This document shows, in pieces, positions 42,034 through 54,400 of a stretch of 64,000 nt of DNA. Below the pieces are notes generated by a model that was given only the letters and a program-made list of their open reading frames with translations, was not told the origin of the DNA and made no database searches. This DNA is from Stutzerimonas stutzeri (GTDB lineage Bacteria; Pseudomonadota; Gammaproteobacteria; Pseudomonadales; Pseudomonadaceae). The position numbers and the translations under genes were made by a program. The stretch lies in assembly GCF_024448895.1 (NCBI RefSeq), contig NZ_JAMOIC010000016.1:1-64000 (forward strand), in the 5' to 3' direction. Numbering within the stretch: position 1 is the first letter of the stretch; every line of letters starts with the position of its first letter.

Positions 42034-43710
42034 CTAGCGATGCATTAACTCGTAACGCGCTGCCCAATCTGCTACCTGGCTCGCCGGCATCGGTGCCGCT
42101 ATCCCGTAACCTTGCGCCAGATAACAGCCCATACCCAGCAACATGCTTTCCTGCAGATCTGTTTCGACGCCCTCGGCTATTACCTCTCGCTCAAACGTGC
42201 GTGAAAGATTGATGATCGCTTCTGACAGGGCAAGATCATCCTTGTCATGCAGGATATCCCGCACGAAGGACTTATCGATCTTTATGGTCTGTGCCGGCAA
42301 GCGTTTCAGATAACTGAGGGAAGAGAAGCCGGTCCCGAAGTCGTCCAGCGAAAAAGTCACGCCCATTTTCTGGCAATCAATCAGACATTGACTCACGTGC
42401 TCGAGATTATCGATAGCCGTGGATTCAACGATCTCGATATCGAGCATTCGCGGCTCCACGTCTGCATGCCTGGCGAGCAGACGCTGTAAGCGATCTACGA
42501 AATCGGGTAGCTGAAAATGCCGAGCCGCGATGTTAACGCTGGTAGGCCAATGATGGCCTTCGGCAGTCCAGAGCCTTATCTGTTGCAGGGTCTGCTCCAT
42601 CACCCAGTCGCCAATGTCGATGATGAGGTCTGTTCGCTCGACGGCCGGCAGGAACGCGTCGGGCGGCAACAACCCCCATTCGGGATGCTCCCAGCGCAGC
42701 AGTGCTTCGAATCCGATAACCATACCGTTGCGCAGGTTGACCTTGGGTTGGTAATGGAGGCGCAGCTCATCCTGCTCCAGCGCGCGTTTGAGTCGTTCGA
42801 TGGTCTTGAAGGTTGCTCGCGTTTTTTTGCTGATGGAAACGTCGAAAAACCGAAATCGGTTGCGTCCGCTCTGCTTGGCTTCGTACATCGCCTGGTCGGC
42901 ATGACGCAACAGGGTGTCCGGGCCTTCGTTATCCTTCGGGTAGATGGTCACGCCGAGCGATCCGGCCACCTTGAGCAGATGACCGTCGACATGAAAAGGC
43001 ACCGCAATCACATCCAGGATCCGCTGTAGCGCAGCGGGGAGCAGCTCTTCATCGACCTCATCGAGCAGCAGGACGAACTCGTCGCCCCCAAGTCTGGCCA
43101 GGAGGTCCTCAGCGCGCAGCTCACGAGTGAGTCGGTTGGCGACTTCTACCAGAAGCAGATCACCTGTTGCATGACCGTAACGGTCGTTGACCGCCTTGAA
43201 ACCATCGAGATCGAGAATGCACACGGCGAGCGAGCGATCATGGCGCTGAGCCGCCGAAATGGCCTGGTGCAGCCGGTCATGGAGATAAACGCGGTTGGGC
43301 AGGGTAGTGAGCACATCGTGCGACGCACGCCACTGCATGGCCTCAAGCAATTCCTGCTTTTCCGTGACATCGAAACGGATGGAAATGTACTTCTCGACGC
43401 GCTGCCCCTTGTCGTCCTTGATCGGCACTATGGTGCTGTTGACCCAGTACAGCGATCCATCCTTTCGGCGATTGCAGATCTCGCCTTTCCAGATTTCACC
43501 GTTCGAAATGGCCTGCCAGAGGTCGCGGAAAAACTCCGGAGGATGTAGACCGGAGTTGAGCAGGCGGTGATTGGCGCCGATCAGCTCTTCCTTGTCATAC
43601 CCGGAAATGGCGCAAAACTGATCGTTGATATGGGTGATGGTCCCGCGCAGATCCGTTTCGGAGTAGATCGCGGCGGCGTCTACAGCAGTCCGGTATTTAT
43701 CGTCAGTCAT
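42034..43710 (-). CDS. PAS-GGDEF-EAL cyclic-di-GMP signalling protein
   Basis: A 558-residue cytoplasmic protein without transmembrane helices. An N-terminal PAS domain (~10-120, AISGYDKEELIGANHRLLNS) is followed by a GGDEF domain with intact ARLGGDEF near residue 208. RAED lies five residues before the signature, the inhibitory I-site for c-di-GMP. The EAL domain has EALLRWEHP near 335 and DDFGTGFSSL. Both catalytic motifs look intact, so it may make or degrade c-di-GMP, with the PAS domain sensing a signal. It is monocistronic. Confidence 0.92.
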   Translation of the reverse strand: MTDDKYRTAVDAAAIYSETDLRGTITHINDQFCAISGYDKEELIGANHRLLNSGLHPPEFFRDLWQAISNGEIWKGEICNRRKDGSLYWVNSTIVPIKDDKGQRVEKYISIRFDVTEKQELLEAMQWRASHDVLTTLPNRVYLHDRLHQAISAAQRHDRSLAVCILDLDGFKAVNDRYGHATGDLLLVEVANRLTRELRAEDLLARLGGDEFVLLLDEVDEELLPAALQRILDVIAVPFHVDGHLLKVAGSLGVTIYPKDNEGPDTLLRHADQAMYEAKQSGRNRFRFFDVSISKKTRATFKTIERLKRALEQDELRLHYQPKVNLRNGMVIGFEALLRWEHPEWGLLPPDAFLPAVERTDLIIDIGDWVMEQTLQQIRLWTAEGHHWPTSVNIAARHFQLPDFVDRLQRLLARHADVEPRMLDIEIVESTAIDNLEHVSQCLIDCQKMGVTFSLDDFGTGFSSLSYLKRLPAQTIKIDKSFVRDILHDKDDLALSEAIINLSRTFEREVIAEGVETDLQESMLLGMGCYLAQGYGIAAPMPASQVADWAARYELMHR

Positions 43711-44011
43711 TGGCTAAACCACGCATAGCGACTACTGGCTTATGGGTGCTAGGAACGATCGCGGCACCGTTGGATTAATACTGACTCGACATCCGAGAAA
43801 AAGTGCAGCGCAACAGTCGGGTATAGGTACACATCCCGAAACAGGATGCCAAACGGTAGGCTGAAGAGGGCGCTAGCCCGGATCCCGGGCAGCAGCGATA
43901 ACGGTCGGAAAATGCGGCTCTAATCCACTGTCGATTTAAGCGCTCTGTGTCCTGGACATCTGTGATGCTGAATGAGTAGTCAATGTCTGTGATGCCGGTG
44001 CGACCAAGCGC
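43711..44011. other. Intergenic region, no feature recognised
   Basis: This gap lies upstream of the c-di-GMP gene. No convincing gene, terminator or operator was seen. Confidence 0.55.
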
Positions 44012-44977
44012 TCATAGCTCGTCCCGGGACTTGCCCCGGTACACACGCAATACGTCGGCCATGACCGAAAGCGCGATCTCAGCGGGCGTTTTGCTACCAA
44101 GATCCAGCCCAATAGGCATGTGGATCCTCTCGATCTGTTCGGTGCTCAAGCCTCCGACGCGTTGAAGCCGCTCAGCTCGTTTCGCTGAGGTCTGCCTGGA
44201 TCCCATGGCGCCAATGTAGAAAGCAGGGGTACGCACCGCTTCCATCAGTGCGAGGTCGTCGATGCGCGGATCGTGCGTGAGGGCGACCACCGCGGTGGCT
44301 TCGTGACAACCGCCTGCCTCGATGAAAACGGATGGTAGAACCGGTCGTACTTCGACGCCTTCGACAAGCATCCCTTGCATTTCCTCACGGGGATCGCAGG
44401 CGATCACTTCGCAGCCAAGCGAACGACCGAAACTCGCGCAGGCTTGCGCCACAGGCGAGACACCGGCGAGCAGCAACCGCAACGCTGGACCAATGCGGAT
44501 TTCGGCTCGTTCGTCCCGAATACGGGTCTGCTCGCCGCCCTGATCAGGCAACAGTTCTGTATTTCCAGTCGTCAGATCAACCCGGCGCAGCAACCTGCGC
44601 TGGCCCTCGAGCGCTGCTTTAAACGTGAGCAAGTGTTCATGCCAAGGCTCGCTCGGGTGATGGTGCTCGACCAGCACTTGAAGAATGCCACCGCACGGTA
44701 GGCGCAGCCGCCGTCTGTCATCGTCGGTTTCACCGTAGCGAACGATCTGCGCCGGCGCCCGCAGATCGCCCTGAGCGAGGCTCGCGAGAAACTCCTCTTC
44801 TACGCAGCCGCCGGACAATGAGCCGGTATAGGCGCCATCAGCTCGTGCGACGAGCAGCGCGCCCGGCGCTCGGGGGGCCGATCCGTAGGTCGACAAGACA
44901 GTGCAGAACCATATGTCCTGTCCATCTGCGACCCATTGCAAAGCCGTGTCGATCACCTGCAGATCGAGTTGTTGCAT
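44012..44977 (-). CDS. XdhC/CoxI family protein
   Basis: A 321-residue protein of the XdhC family, which inserts or sulfurates the molybdenum cofactor for xanthine dehydrogenase and relatives. The N-terminal XdhC domain has STYGSAPRAPGALL and GSLSGGCVEEE. The C-terminal Rossmann part has LLLAGVSPVAQACA, ALTHDPRIDD, FYIGAMGSRQTSAKR and PIGLDLGSKTPAEIA. ATG at 44977 has GGGGAAAG upstream. No molybdoenzyme genes lie in the window, so its partner is encoded elsewhere. Confidence 0.88.
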   Translation of the reverse strand: MQQLDLQVIDTALQWVADGQDIWFCTVLSTYGSAPRAPGALLVARADGAYTGSLSGGCVEEEFLASLAQGDLRAPAQIVRYGETDDDRRRLRLPCGGILQVLVEHHHPSEPWHEHLLTFKAALEGQRRLLRRVDLTTGNTELLPDQGGEQTRIRDERAEIRIGPALRLLLAGVSPVAQACASFGRSLGCEVIACDPREEMQGMLVEGVEVRPVLPSVFIEAGGCHEATAVVALTHDPRIDDLALMEAVRTPAFYIGAMGSRQTSAKRAERLQRVGGLSTEQIERIHMPIGLDLGSKTPAEIALSVMADVLRVYRGKSRDEL

Positions 44978-45269
44978 GTCTGATCTTTCCCCTAGGTGCG
45001 GACTCACAGGTTCCGCAGAAATTGGTATCGGTCGGATTTGACCGGCAGCTCATTGCTCCCCAAGCCGCTGTAACTTGGCGAGGTTCAAGCGTCATGTCCC
45101 TGATCGGACCCACTCGACGGGCGTTCTGCTGCAGGGGGCGCAGCAGATTGGTAGTCAGGTGGCGTTTGCCACCTGTGATTTCGAGGCGGAGATGCGATGG
45201 GCGAGGGCGGGTCGGCATCCCGTTTAATTGATACCAGCTGTTTTCATCAGCGCGCTGGCCGCTCAGCGA

Positions 45270-46736
45270 TCAGACGTTTTTCATCGACCAGTAGGCCGGC
45301 TTGAACAGGTCTCGCTCGCCAAGAATGCCTACGCCGACCGCAAAGGTGATGAGCACCACAAGAATGTACAGGCACAACTGCAGCAGCCCGTGCGGTGCGG
45401 GCACCCAGTGCAGCACGGCAGCAATGCCGAAGGCTGTGCCCAACCAGCGTAGAAGGACGCTTGGCGCAAGCCCCGCCGGGGATGCGCGGTAGACGTAGAG
45501 GCCCATGAACAGGGCCTGTAACGTCGCCCCGGCGGAGAACGCGAAAGCCAAGCCCTCGGCGCCGTAAGGGTCATAGAGCGCTGCGTCCAGGCTGACCGTC
45601 AGTGTGGAGCTGATAAGCGTGATGGCCAGAAACAGCCGCGACTTGTGCTGTGCGAGCAGGACGCGCCCCCATAACAAGGCCAGCCCCATGGCAGGCAGGC
45701 CAAGCGCGTAGCAGACCACGAGCGATGCGGTGGCGCCGGATTGTGCTGCGCCAAATTCGCCGCGTTCCAGCAGGACAGAAACCACCGACTGAGGGAAGGA
45801 ACAGAGCACAACCGCGGCCGGGACCAGGAAGAGCAGGGTTGCCAGCAGCCCTTTGCGGATTACCACCGCGTGAGAGTCAGGGTCTTGGTCGCCCCAGGTG
45901 GAAACGAACCGCGGAAAGAGCACACCCAGCACCGACATGGCGTAGAGCGTGAGCGGGATGGTGACGATCCGGAACGCAAAGGAAAGCATGGAAATACTGC
46001 CTTCATCGAGGAAGGAGGCGAACATCCGCTCAGCGAGAATGCAGCTTTGTTGTGCCCCGGCAGCCAGCAACACCGGAGCCAGGGCCATGCCAAAGTCGCC
46101 ACCACGTCCTTTCCCTGCCGCTTCGGTGGAACCGCCCAGATAACCGAGTCGACGATGGTGGATAATGATGAGCGCCAGTTGAGGCACCAGCATGCCGGCA
46201 AAAATCACTATGCCATTTGGACCGAAAATCAGGATGCCGATAATCGCGCCGGCGTTGAGCAGGACCGTCCGGGACATCGGCAATATGAACACGTTGTCCA
46301 TGTTCAGCAGCGCGCTCTGGCAGTAGAGCACCGCCTGTACCGCAATCAGCAGCGCGCCGACGCAGAACACGAGCTGCCCAGCGTCGAGTTGCTCGACCGT
46401 CCAGCCTGGTGCGAGCAGGCCGAGAATCCAATAACTGCAGAGGATTATCAGCAGCGCCACGCCTGCGCCCGCAAGGCTGATGCGCCAGTAAAGCCAGCCG
46501 GCAACCGCCCTGAACACCTCTTCCGATTCTCTGCGCAACCGCTGCAGATACGGAATCATCGCGTCACGCAATGCCAGTCCGAGGAAGTTTTCAAAAAACA
46601 GCGGAAGGATCAGGGCTACGAATATAAGGTCCGCCTGCCAGCTCAGACCGAACTCTCTGGCGATGAAAATATCCCGCAGGAAACCGAGGAGAAAGCTGGC
46701 GACAGTGAGCGCCAGAATAGCCAATGATGTGTTCAT
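45270..46736 (-). CDS. MurJ-like flippase family protein
   Basis: A 488-residue membrane protein with about 13-14 hydrophobic segments, of the MurJ/MviN branch of the MOP exporter superfamily (FLLGFLRDIFIAREFG start, LFPRFVSTWG, and the paired VSVLLERGEFGA). MurJ flips lipid II. An isolated paralogue such as this may instead move another lipid-linked sugar, and no envelope polysaccharide genes adjoin it. ATG at 46736 is preceded by AAGGATC; the upstream start at 46772 is less suitable. Its promoter region is shared with the divergent efflux operon. Confidence 0.8.
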   Translation of the reverse strand: MNTSLAILALTVASFLLGFLRDIFIAREFGLSWQADLIFVALILPLFFENFLGLALRDAMIPYLQRLRRESEEVFRAVAGWLYWRISLAGAGVALLIILCSYWILGLLAPGWTVEQLDAGQLVFCVGALLIAVQAVLYCQSALLNMDNVFILPMSRTVLLNAGAIIGILIFGPNGIVIFAGMLVPQLALIIIHHRRLGYLGGSTEAAGKGRGGDFGMALAPVLLAAGAQQSCILAERMFASFLDEGSISMLSFAFRIVTIPLTLYAMSVLGVLFPRFVSTWGDQDPDSHAVVIRKGLLATLLFLVPAAVVLCSFPQSVVSVLLERGEFGAAQSGATASLVVCYALGLPAMGLALLWGRVLLAQHKSRLFLAITLISSTLTVSLDAALYDPYGAEGLAFAFSAGATLQALFMGLYVYRASPAGLAPSVLLRWLGTAFGIAAVLHWVPAPHGLLQLCLYILVVLITFAVGVGILGERDLFKPAYWSMKNV

Positions 46737-47005
46737 TCCTTGATCCTTTGGCGGCCATCCAAAAGTGGCCAATTACGACTTGATGTCATCCGGTGAACGG
46801 GCTGGTTGATGATTGACCCTTGGCTTGCAGAAAAAGCCCAGCAAGTCGAATGCGGAATAGACTGGGCGGCCATTCTAATGGTTCCGGGCCGAATAGCTTC
46901 ATGAAGACGATGAAACCCGCCGATACGTAAAAATGCCGTAAATCCTCTTTGCGAGCGGAGCGCGACTGCTTATGGTTCACGCTCATTTTCAGGCGAACCC
47001 AGTTC

Positions 47006-48241
47006 ATGTCCGAGGCGAACACTTCTTCTGCCGGCTCCGTGCGACGCTGGCTGGTCATTGGCGGCTTAATTATTGTGGCTGTGCTGCTGGTCTGGTGGCT
47101 GTGGCCGACAACAACCGATAAGCCTCAGCAACCTGGAGGCGGCAGAGGCGCATTTGGCGGCCCGACGCCCGTACGGGTCGCGACAGTCGAGCAGGGCGTA
47201 TTCGAGGTTTACGCCAAGGCGCTCGGCACCGTTACGCCACTCAACACCGTAAATGTGCGTAGCCGCGTCGCGGGCGAACTGATGGAGATACGTTTCGATG
47301 AAGGCCAGCGGGTGAAGGCTGGTGATTTACTCGCCGTCATCGACCCCCGACCCTACAAAGTGGCGTTGCAACAGGCCGAGGGTACGCTACAGCAGAACCG
47401 CGCCCTGTTGCAGAACGCGCAGGTCGACCTCAAGCGCTATCAAGGATTGTTCGCCGATGACAGCATCGCCAAGCAGACCCTCGATACCCAGCAGGCGCTG
47501 GTGAACCAGTACCAGGGCACGCTTGCCGCCAACCAGGCCGCGGTAAACGAGGCCAAGCTGAATCTGCAGTTCACTGAGATCCGCGCACCTATCGATGGAC
47601 GCGTCGGGCTGCGCCAGCTGGATCAGGGCAACCTTGTCGCTGCCAATGACACCACCCCTCTTGTCGTCATCACCCAGACCCAGCCAATGGCTATTAGCTT
47701 CACGCTGCCGGAAAGCGATCTGCCGCCTGTCATTGCACGTTTCCGTAAGGGCGATGAGCTAGCGGCGTACGCCTGGGATCGGGGTGAGCGCGCGATGCTC
47801 GGTGAGGGCGTTCTGGAAAGCTTCGACAACCTGATCGATGCCACCACCGGGACGTTGAAAATGAAGGCCCGTTTCGATAACGAGGCGGAACTGCTGATCC
47901 CAAACCAGTTCGTCAATGTTCGATTGCGCGTTGAGACGCTCGAAGACGCCGTCCTGATCCCCGCTGCAGCGCTACAGTTCGGCTCGCGCGGCAACTATGC
48001 CTACGTAGTTGGCGAGGATTCCAAAGTCGAACTGCGGGTACTTGAAGTCGGCCCGAGCAACGGTGAACAAGCCGTTATCACCAAGGGTTTGAGCGTTGGT
48101 GAACGAATCGTCATGGAGGGCACGGATCGCCTTCGGGACGGTAGTGAAGTGGAGGTGGTGGACCCGCAGAAACTCGCCGAAGAAGCGGCTGAGAGTCCCA
48201 AGGTCGCGCCACAAGGTCGCGGGGAGCGTCCCGCGCAATGA
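47006..48241 (+). CDS. muxA: RND efflux periplasmic adaptor (MuxA/MdtA)
   Basis: A 411-residue membrane fusion protein that joins the inner-membrane RND pumps to the outer-membrane channel. One N-terminal transmembrane anchor ([19 protein letters not shown]) and a Gly/Pro-rich linker precede the lipoyl and hairpin domains ([32 protein letters not shown]) and the beta-barrel ([15 protein letters not shown]). ATG at 47006 is chosen over an upstream TTG, although its ribosome binding site is weak. It overlaps muxB by four bases. Confidence 0.92.
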   Translation: MSEANTSSAGSVRRWLVIGGLIIVAVLLVWWLWPTTTDKPQQPGGGRGAFGGPTPVRVATVEQGVFEVYAKALGTVTPLNTVNVRSRVAGELMEIRFDEGQRVKAGDLLAVIDPRPYKVALQQAEGTLQQNRALLQNAQVDLKRYQGLFADDSIAKQTLDTQQALVNQYQGTLAANQAAVNEAKLNLQFTEIRAPIDGRVGLRQLDQGNLVAANDTTPLVVITQTQPMAISFTLPESDLPPVIARFRKGDELAAYAWDRGERAMLGEGVLESFDNLIDATTGTLKMKARFDNEAELLIPNQFVNVRLRVETLEDAVLIPAAALQFGSRGNYAYVVGEDSKVELRVLEVGPSNGEQAVITKGLSVGERIVMEGTDRLRDGSEVEVVDPQKLAEEAAESPKVAPQGRGERPAQ

Positions 48242-51200
48242 ACATGTCGCGGCTGTTCATTCTCCGGCCGGTGGCAACCACCCTGACGATGATCGCAATC
48301 CTGCTGGCGGGCCTCATTGCCTATCGCATGCTGCCGGTCTCTGCGTTGCCGCAGGTCGATTACCCCACCATCCGGGTGATGACGCTATATCCCGGCGCGA
48401 GCCCCGAGGTCATGACCAGCGCGGTGACCGCGCCGCTTGAACGACAGTTTGGCCAGATGCCGGGGCTGACCCAGATGTCCTCGACCAGCTCGGGGGGCGC
48501 CTCGGTGATCACCCTGCGTTTTTCGCTCGATGTCGAATTGGATGTCGCCGAGCAGGAAGTGCAAGCCGCGATCAATGCCGGCAGCAATCTACTTCCAAAT
48601 GATCTTCCGGCACCGCCGGTGTACAACAAGGTCAACCCAGCCGATACGCCCGTGATGACACTGGCCGTGACATCCGAAAGCCTTGCACTGCCTGAACTGC
48701 ATGATCTGGTGGACACTCGGATGGCGCAGAAGCTGGCGCAAATCAGTGGCGTCGGCATGGTCAGCATCGCGGGCGGTCAACGACCGGCCGTGCGCATTCG
48801 CATCAACCCGGAAGCGCTTGCGTCGTATGGTTTGTCGCTCGCAGATGTACGCACCCTGGTTACCAGTTCCAACGTCAACCAGCCCAAAGGCAACTTCGAC
48901 GGCCCGACTCGCGTCTCGATGCTCGATGCCAACGACCAGCTGAAAACGCCCGAGGAATACGCTGAACTCATCCTGGCCTACGAGGATGGCGCGACCCTGC
49001 GCCTGAAGGACGTGGCTGAGATCGTCGACGGCGCGGAGAACGAGCGACTCGCTGCCTGGGCCAACGAAAGCCAGGCCGTGTTGCTGAACATCCAGCGCCA
49101 GCCGGGCGCCAATGTGATCGAAGTGGTCGAGCGCATTCAGGCGCTGCTGCCTGAGGTGACCGCCAGCATGCCCACCGGCCTGGACGTGGTGGTGCTCACC
49201 GATCGTACCCAGACAATACGTGCGGCCATTACCGACGTTCAGCACGAATTGCTGTTGGCGACCTTTCTTGTCGTGATGGTCACCTTCGTCTTCCTCAAGC
49301 GACTCTCTGCGACGATCATCCCCTCCATCGCCGTGCCGCTGTCGCTGATTGGCACCTTTGCCGTGATGCATCTGGCTGGGTTCTCGCTGAACAACCTCAC
49401 GCTGATGGCGTTGACCATCGCTACCGGCTTTGTGGTCGACGATGCGATTGTCATGCTCGAGAACATTGCGCGCCATGTGGAGGAGGGCGAGACCCCGCTA
49501 CAGGCCGCACTCAAGGGTGCAAAGCAGATCGGCTTCACCTTGATCTCGCTGACGCTGTCGCTGATCGCCGTATTGATCCCGCTGCTCTTCATGCAGGACG
49601 TGGTGGGCCGTTTGTTCCGCGAATTCGCTATCACTCTGGCGGTCGCGATTCTCATCTCGTTGGTCGTGTCCCTGACACTGACTCCGATGATGTGCGCCAA
49701 ATTGCTCAAGCCAGCCACGCTGGAAAAATCCAAGCCGGACTGGGTCGAGCGGCTGATCGGTGGCTATGCACGCTGGCTGACCTGGGTATTGCGACACCAG
49801 ACGCTGACCCTCCTGGTCGCCGTTCTTACGCTGGGTCTGACGGTCGTTTTGTACCTCGCCGTACCGAAGGGCTTCTTCCCTGTGCAGGATACCGGTGTGA
49901 TTCAGGGCATCAGTGAAGCGCCTCAGGCGATCTCATTCCGGGCCATGAGTGAGCGTCAGCAGTCCTTGTCCCGCGTGATCCTCGCTGATCCTGCCGTTGA
50001 AAGCCTGTCGTCCTATATAGGCGTGGATGGTGACAACGTGACCCTCAACAGCGGGCGGATGCTAATCAACCTCAAAGCCCATGGTGAACGTGACGTCACT
50101 GCCAGCCAGGTCATCGACCGCCTGCGGCCTGAGCTGGCGAAGCTGCCTGGCATCGAATTGTTCATGCAGCCGGTGCAGGACCTTTCCATCGAGGATCGGG
50201 TCAGCCGCACGCAATTCCAGTTCAGCCTCGAGTCACCGAATGGCGCGCTGCTTCAGGAATGGGCGCCGAGGCTGGTCTCCGCACTTCGCGAGCGACCGGA
50301 GCTGACTGATGTGGCCAGTGACCTGCAGAGCAATGGGCTGCAGATCTACCTCGATATCGATCGTGATGCGGCGGCTCGGCTGGGTATCCAGATATCGGCC
50401 ATTACCGACGCGCTGTATGACGCGTTCGGCCAGCGCCAGATTTCGACCATCTTTACCCAGGCCAGCCAGTACCGGGTGGTGATCGAGGCAGACGCAGGCA
50501 GCCGTCTGGGACCGCAGGCGCTGGAACAGTTGTTCGTGCAGAGCGAGGGTGGAACGCCGGTGCGACTGTCGAGCCTGGCGACACTTGAACAGCGCAACGC
50601 ACCGCTATTGATCAATCACATCGGTCAGTTTCCGGCGGTCACGCTCTCATTCAACCTTGCCGACGGTGTTTCGCTGGGCAAGGCGGTTGAGGTCATCGAA
50701 GGCGTCGAAGCGGAGATCGGGCTGCCAGCCGGCATCCAGAGCCGATTCCAGGGCGCCGCTGAAGCGTTTCGCGCGTCGCTGTCTAGCACCTTGCTGCTGA
50801 TCCTGGCGGCAGTGGTGACCATGTATATCGTCCTTGGGGTGCTCTACGAGAGCTATATCCATCCGATAACAATTCTGTCGACCTTGCCGTCGGCAGCGGT
50901 GGGTGCGCTTTTGGCCCTGCTGCTGACTGGAAACGATCTGGGCCTGATTGCCATCATCGGCATCATCCTGCTGATCGGCATCGTCAAGAAGAACGCGATC
51001 ATGATGATCGACTTCGCGCTGGAGGCTGAGCGGCATCAGGGTATGAGCCCTCACGACGCGATCTACCGAGCGGCGTTGTTGCGCTTCCGTCCGATTCTCA
51101 TGACCACCCTGGCCGCGCTGTTCGGCGCCGTGCCGCTGATGCTGGCGTCAGGTTCCGGGGCCGAGCTGCGCCAGCCGCTAGGGCTGGTACTGGTCGGTGG

Positions 51201-51318
51201 GTTGTTGCTCAGCCAGTTGCTGACCTTGTTCACCACGCCAGTCATCTACCTGTTCTTTGATCGGCTCGGGCAGCGGTTTGCCGGCAAGAGTCGCGTAGGG
51301 CAGGAGGCCGAAGTATGA
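48238..51318 (+). CDS. muxB: RND efflux transporter subunit (MuxB/MdtB)
   Basis: A 1026-residue, 12-helix proton-driven pump subunit. The proton-relay Asp pair in helix 4 is in [17 protein letters not shown]. MdtB/MdtC-type systems use two different RND subunits in one trimer, and the next gene encodes the second. The protein starts in a four-base overlap with muxA. After the stop come 133 bp of non-coding sequence before muxC, longer than usual for this operon. Confidence 0.95.
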   Translation: MNMSRLFILRPVATTLTMIAILLAGLIAYRMLPVSALPQVDYPTIRVMTLYPGASPEVMTSAVTAPLERQFGQMPGLTQMSSTSSGGASVITLRFSLDVELDVAEQEVQAAINAGSNLLPNDLPAPPVYNKVNPADTPVMTLAVTSESLALPELHDLVDTRMAQKLAQISGVGMVSIAGGQRPAVRIRINPEALASYGLSLADVRTLVTSSNVNQPKGNFDGPTRVSMLDANDQLKTPEEYAELILAYEDGATLRLKDVAEIVDGAENERLAAWANESQAVLLNIQRQPGANVIEVVERIQALLPEVTASMPTGLDVVVLTDRTQTIRAAITDVQHELLLATFLVVMVTFVFLKRLSATIIPSIAVPLSLIGTFAVMHLAGFSLNNLTLMALTIATGFVVDDAIVMLENIARHVEEGETPLQAALKGAKQIGFTLISLTLSLIAVLIPLLFMQDVVGRLFREFAITLAVAILISLVVSLTLTPMMCAKLLKPATLEKSKPDWVERLIGGYARWLTWVLRHQTLTLLVAVLTLGLTVVLYLAVPKGFFPVQDTGVIQGISEAPQAISFRAMSERQQSLSRVILADPAVESLSSYIGVDGDNVTLNSGRMLINLKAHGERDVTASQVIDRLRPELAKLPGIELFMQPVQDLSIEDRVSRTQFQFSLESPNGALLQEWAPRLVSALRERPELTDVASDLQSNGLQIYLDIDRDAAARLGIQISAITDALYDAFGQRQISTIFTQASQYRVVIEADAGSRLGPQALEQLFVQSEGGTPVRLSSLATLEQRNAPLLINHIGQFPAVTLSFNLADGVSLGKAVEVIEGVEAEIGLPAGIQSRFQGAAEAFRASLSSTLLLILAAVVTMYIVLGVLYESYIHPITILSTLPSAAVGALLALLLTGNDLGLIAIIGIILLIGIVKKNAIMMIDFALEAERHQGMSPHDAIYRAALLRFRPILMTTLAALFGAVPLMLASGSGAELRQPLGLVLVGGLLLSQLLTLFTTPVIYLFFDRLGQRFAGKSRVGQEAEV

Positions 51319-51451
51319 GCCTTGACCCTGGAGCCTGGAGCGGCAAGAGAAAAGCAGAGCATTCTGTAACCTGTAATAGGGCTCATGTTCTTCTGCCCGG
51401 CCAGCTGCGATCCGCCTGCAGCGTTCAGCTTGCGGCTTGCGGCTTCTCGCT

Positions 51452-54400
51452 ATGAACCTGTCCGCTCCGTTCATCGCCCGTCCTGTCGCGACCATGCTGC
51501 TGAGCCTGGCGATCCTGATCCTGGGCGGCGTCAGCTTTGGGATGCTGCCGGTTTCGCCTTTGCCGAATATGGATTTCCCGGTTATCACCGTGCAGGCTAG
51601 CCTGCCTGGGGCGAGCCCCGAAATCATGGCCTCCAGCGTCGCCACGCCGCTGGAGCGATCACTGGGCAGCATCGCTGGCGTCAGCCAAATGAGTAGCCGG
51701 AGCAGTCAGGGCCAGACGCGCATCGTCATTCAGTTCGATCTGAATCGAGAGATCAACGGCGCCGCCCGTGACGTCCAGGCTGCGATCAATGCTTCACGTA
51801 ACCTGCTTCCCAGCGGCATGCGCAGCATGCCGACCTATCGCAAGATCAATCCCGCGCAGGCACCGATCATGGTGCTGTCGCTGACGTCTGAAGTGCTCGA
51901 CAAGGGGCAGCTCTACGACATCGCTTCAACGGTTCTGGCTCAGAAACTGTCCCAGGTGTCCGGGGTGGGCGAAGTACAGGTCGGGGGCAGTTCATTGCCA
52001 GCGGTGCGGGTCGAGCTGCAACCGAAACAGCTGGAACAGTACGGCGTGTCGCTGGACGAGGTCCGCCAGACCATCGCAGGTGCCAACGTCCGGCGGCCAA
52101 AGGGAATGGTCGAAGACGACAATCGGCATTGGCAGGTGCAGGCCAATGATCAGTTGCACGAGGCGGCGGACTACCTTCCGTTGATCATCCGCTATCAGGA
52201 TGGCGCCGCGCTGCGTCTGAGTGACGTGGCCAAGGTCAAGGACGGCGTGGAAGATCGCTACAACGACGGCTTCTTCAACAATGAACGGGCCGTCCTGCTG
52301 GTGATAAACCGCCAGGCCGGCGCCAATATCATCGAAACCATCGAGGGGATCCGCAACGAGCTGCCGGCGCTGCAGGCCATCGTGCTGGGCAGCGTCAATA
52401 TGGCGGTGGCGATGGATCGCTCGCCGGTGATTCGCGCCACCTTGCACGAGGCTGAGCGAACGCTGCTGATTGCTGTGGGGCTGGTGATCATTCTGGTGTT
52501 CCTGTTCCTCGGTAAATTGCGAACCGCGCTGATTCCGGCGCTGGCAGTGCCGGTATCGCTGGTTGGCACATTCGCCGTGATGTACCTGTTCGGCTTCTCC
52601 CTCAATGTACTGTCGTTGATGGCGTTGATCCTGGCTGCGGGTCTGGTGGTGGACGACGCCATCGTGGTGCTGGAGAACATCGCACGGCACATCGACGACG
52701 GTGTGCCGCCGATGCGGGCCGCGTATATCGGCACACGAGAGGTCGGCTTCACGCTGTTATCGATGAACCTCTCGCTGGTGGTGGTATTCGTCTCGATCCT
52801 GTTCATGGGCGGCATCGTCGAGCGGCTGTTTCGCGAGTTCTCCATCACCTTGGCGGCGGCCATTCTCGTTTCGCTGCTGGTTTCGCTGACCCTGACACCC
52901 ATGCTTTGCGCGCGCTGGCTCAAACCGCATCAGCCTGAACGCGACGGCCGCTTGCACCGCTGGAGTCACGACGCCCACCAATGGCTGCTGCGCCACTACG
53001 ACAGGTCGCTGGGATGGGCGCTGCGCCACCATCGGATCACATTGTTCACGCTGCTGGCGACCATCGGGCTGAACGTCTTTCTCTATATTGAGGTGCCCAA
53101 GACCTTCCTTCCCCAGCAGGACACCGGCCAGCTGACCGGCTTTATCCGCGGCGATGACGGACTGTCCTTCCAAGTGATGCAGCCGAAAATGGAAACCTAT
53201 CGCAAGGCGGTGCTGGCCGACCCGGCGGTGGAAAGCGTGGCAGGTTTCATCGGTGGGCAAGGCGGCATCAACAATGCCTTCATGATCGTGCGGCTCAAGC
53301 CGTTGTCGGAGCGCGATATCTCCGCACAAAAGGTGATCGAGCGAATCCGCGAGAATCAGCCGAAGGTGCCTGGCGGGCGTATGTTCCTCATGGCTGATCA
53401 GGATCTGCAGTTTGGTGGCGGCCGGCAGAGCAGCTCAGCCTATTCCTACAATCTGCTTGCCAGTGATCTGGCCGACCTGCGCGTATGGGTGCCGCAGGTC
53501 ACCCGCGCGTTGATGGCCTTGCCGGAGCTAACCAGCATTGACGCCAACGAAGGAGAGGGCGCCCAACAGATCAGCCTCAAGATCGATCGTGATGCTGCCA
53601 AGCGGCTCGGCATTGATATGAGCACCGTGACCACGCTCCTCAACAACGCCTTCAGCCAGCGGCAGATCTCGACGATTTACGAATCGCTCAACCAGTACCG
53701 CGTGGTTATGGAGATCGACCCGAGCTACGCCCAGCACCCGGAAGTGCTCGAGCAGATCCAGGTGATCACCAGCGACGGTCGCCGAGTTCCGCTTGCAGCA
53801 TTCGCCAGTTACGAGCGAAGCCTTGAGGAGGATCGTGTCAGCCACGACGGCCAATTCGCCGCAGAGAGCATCGACTTCGACCTGGCGCCCGACGTGAGCC
53901 TGGAAGAGGCGACACGGGCGATCGAGCGCGCGGTTGCGGCTATCGGGCTGCCAAGCGAGGTACAAGGAAAACTTGGCGGCACCGGTGACGTTTTTCAGTC
54001 GACTCAGGAAAGCCAGCCGTTGATGATCCTGGGCGCACTGCTGCTGGTGTACATCGTGTTGGGCGTCCTTTACGAGAGCTACATACACCCGCTGACGATC
54101 CTCTCGACGCTGCCGTCTGCCGGAGTCGGCGCGCTTCTGACGATCATTCTGATGCGCGAGCAGTTCAGCCTGATTTCACTGCTGGGGCTGTTTCTGCTGA
54201 TCGGGGTGGTCAAGAAGAATGCCATCCTGATGATCGACCTGGCGTTGCAGTTCGAGCGAAACGATGGCCTGTCTCCCGCCGAGTCGATTCGTCGGGCCTG
54301 CCTGTTGCGTTTTCGCCCGATTCTGATGACCACGATGGCTGCCATTCTCGGTGCTATGCCGTTGCTGATGGGGGGCGCAGAAGGCGCTGAAATGCGCCAG

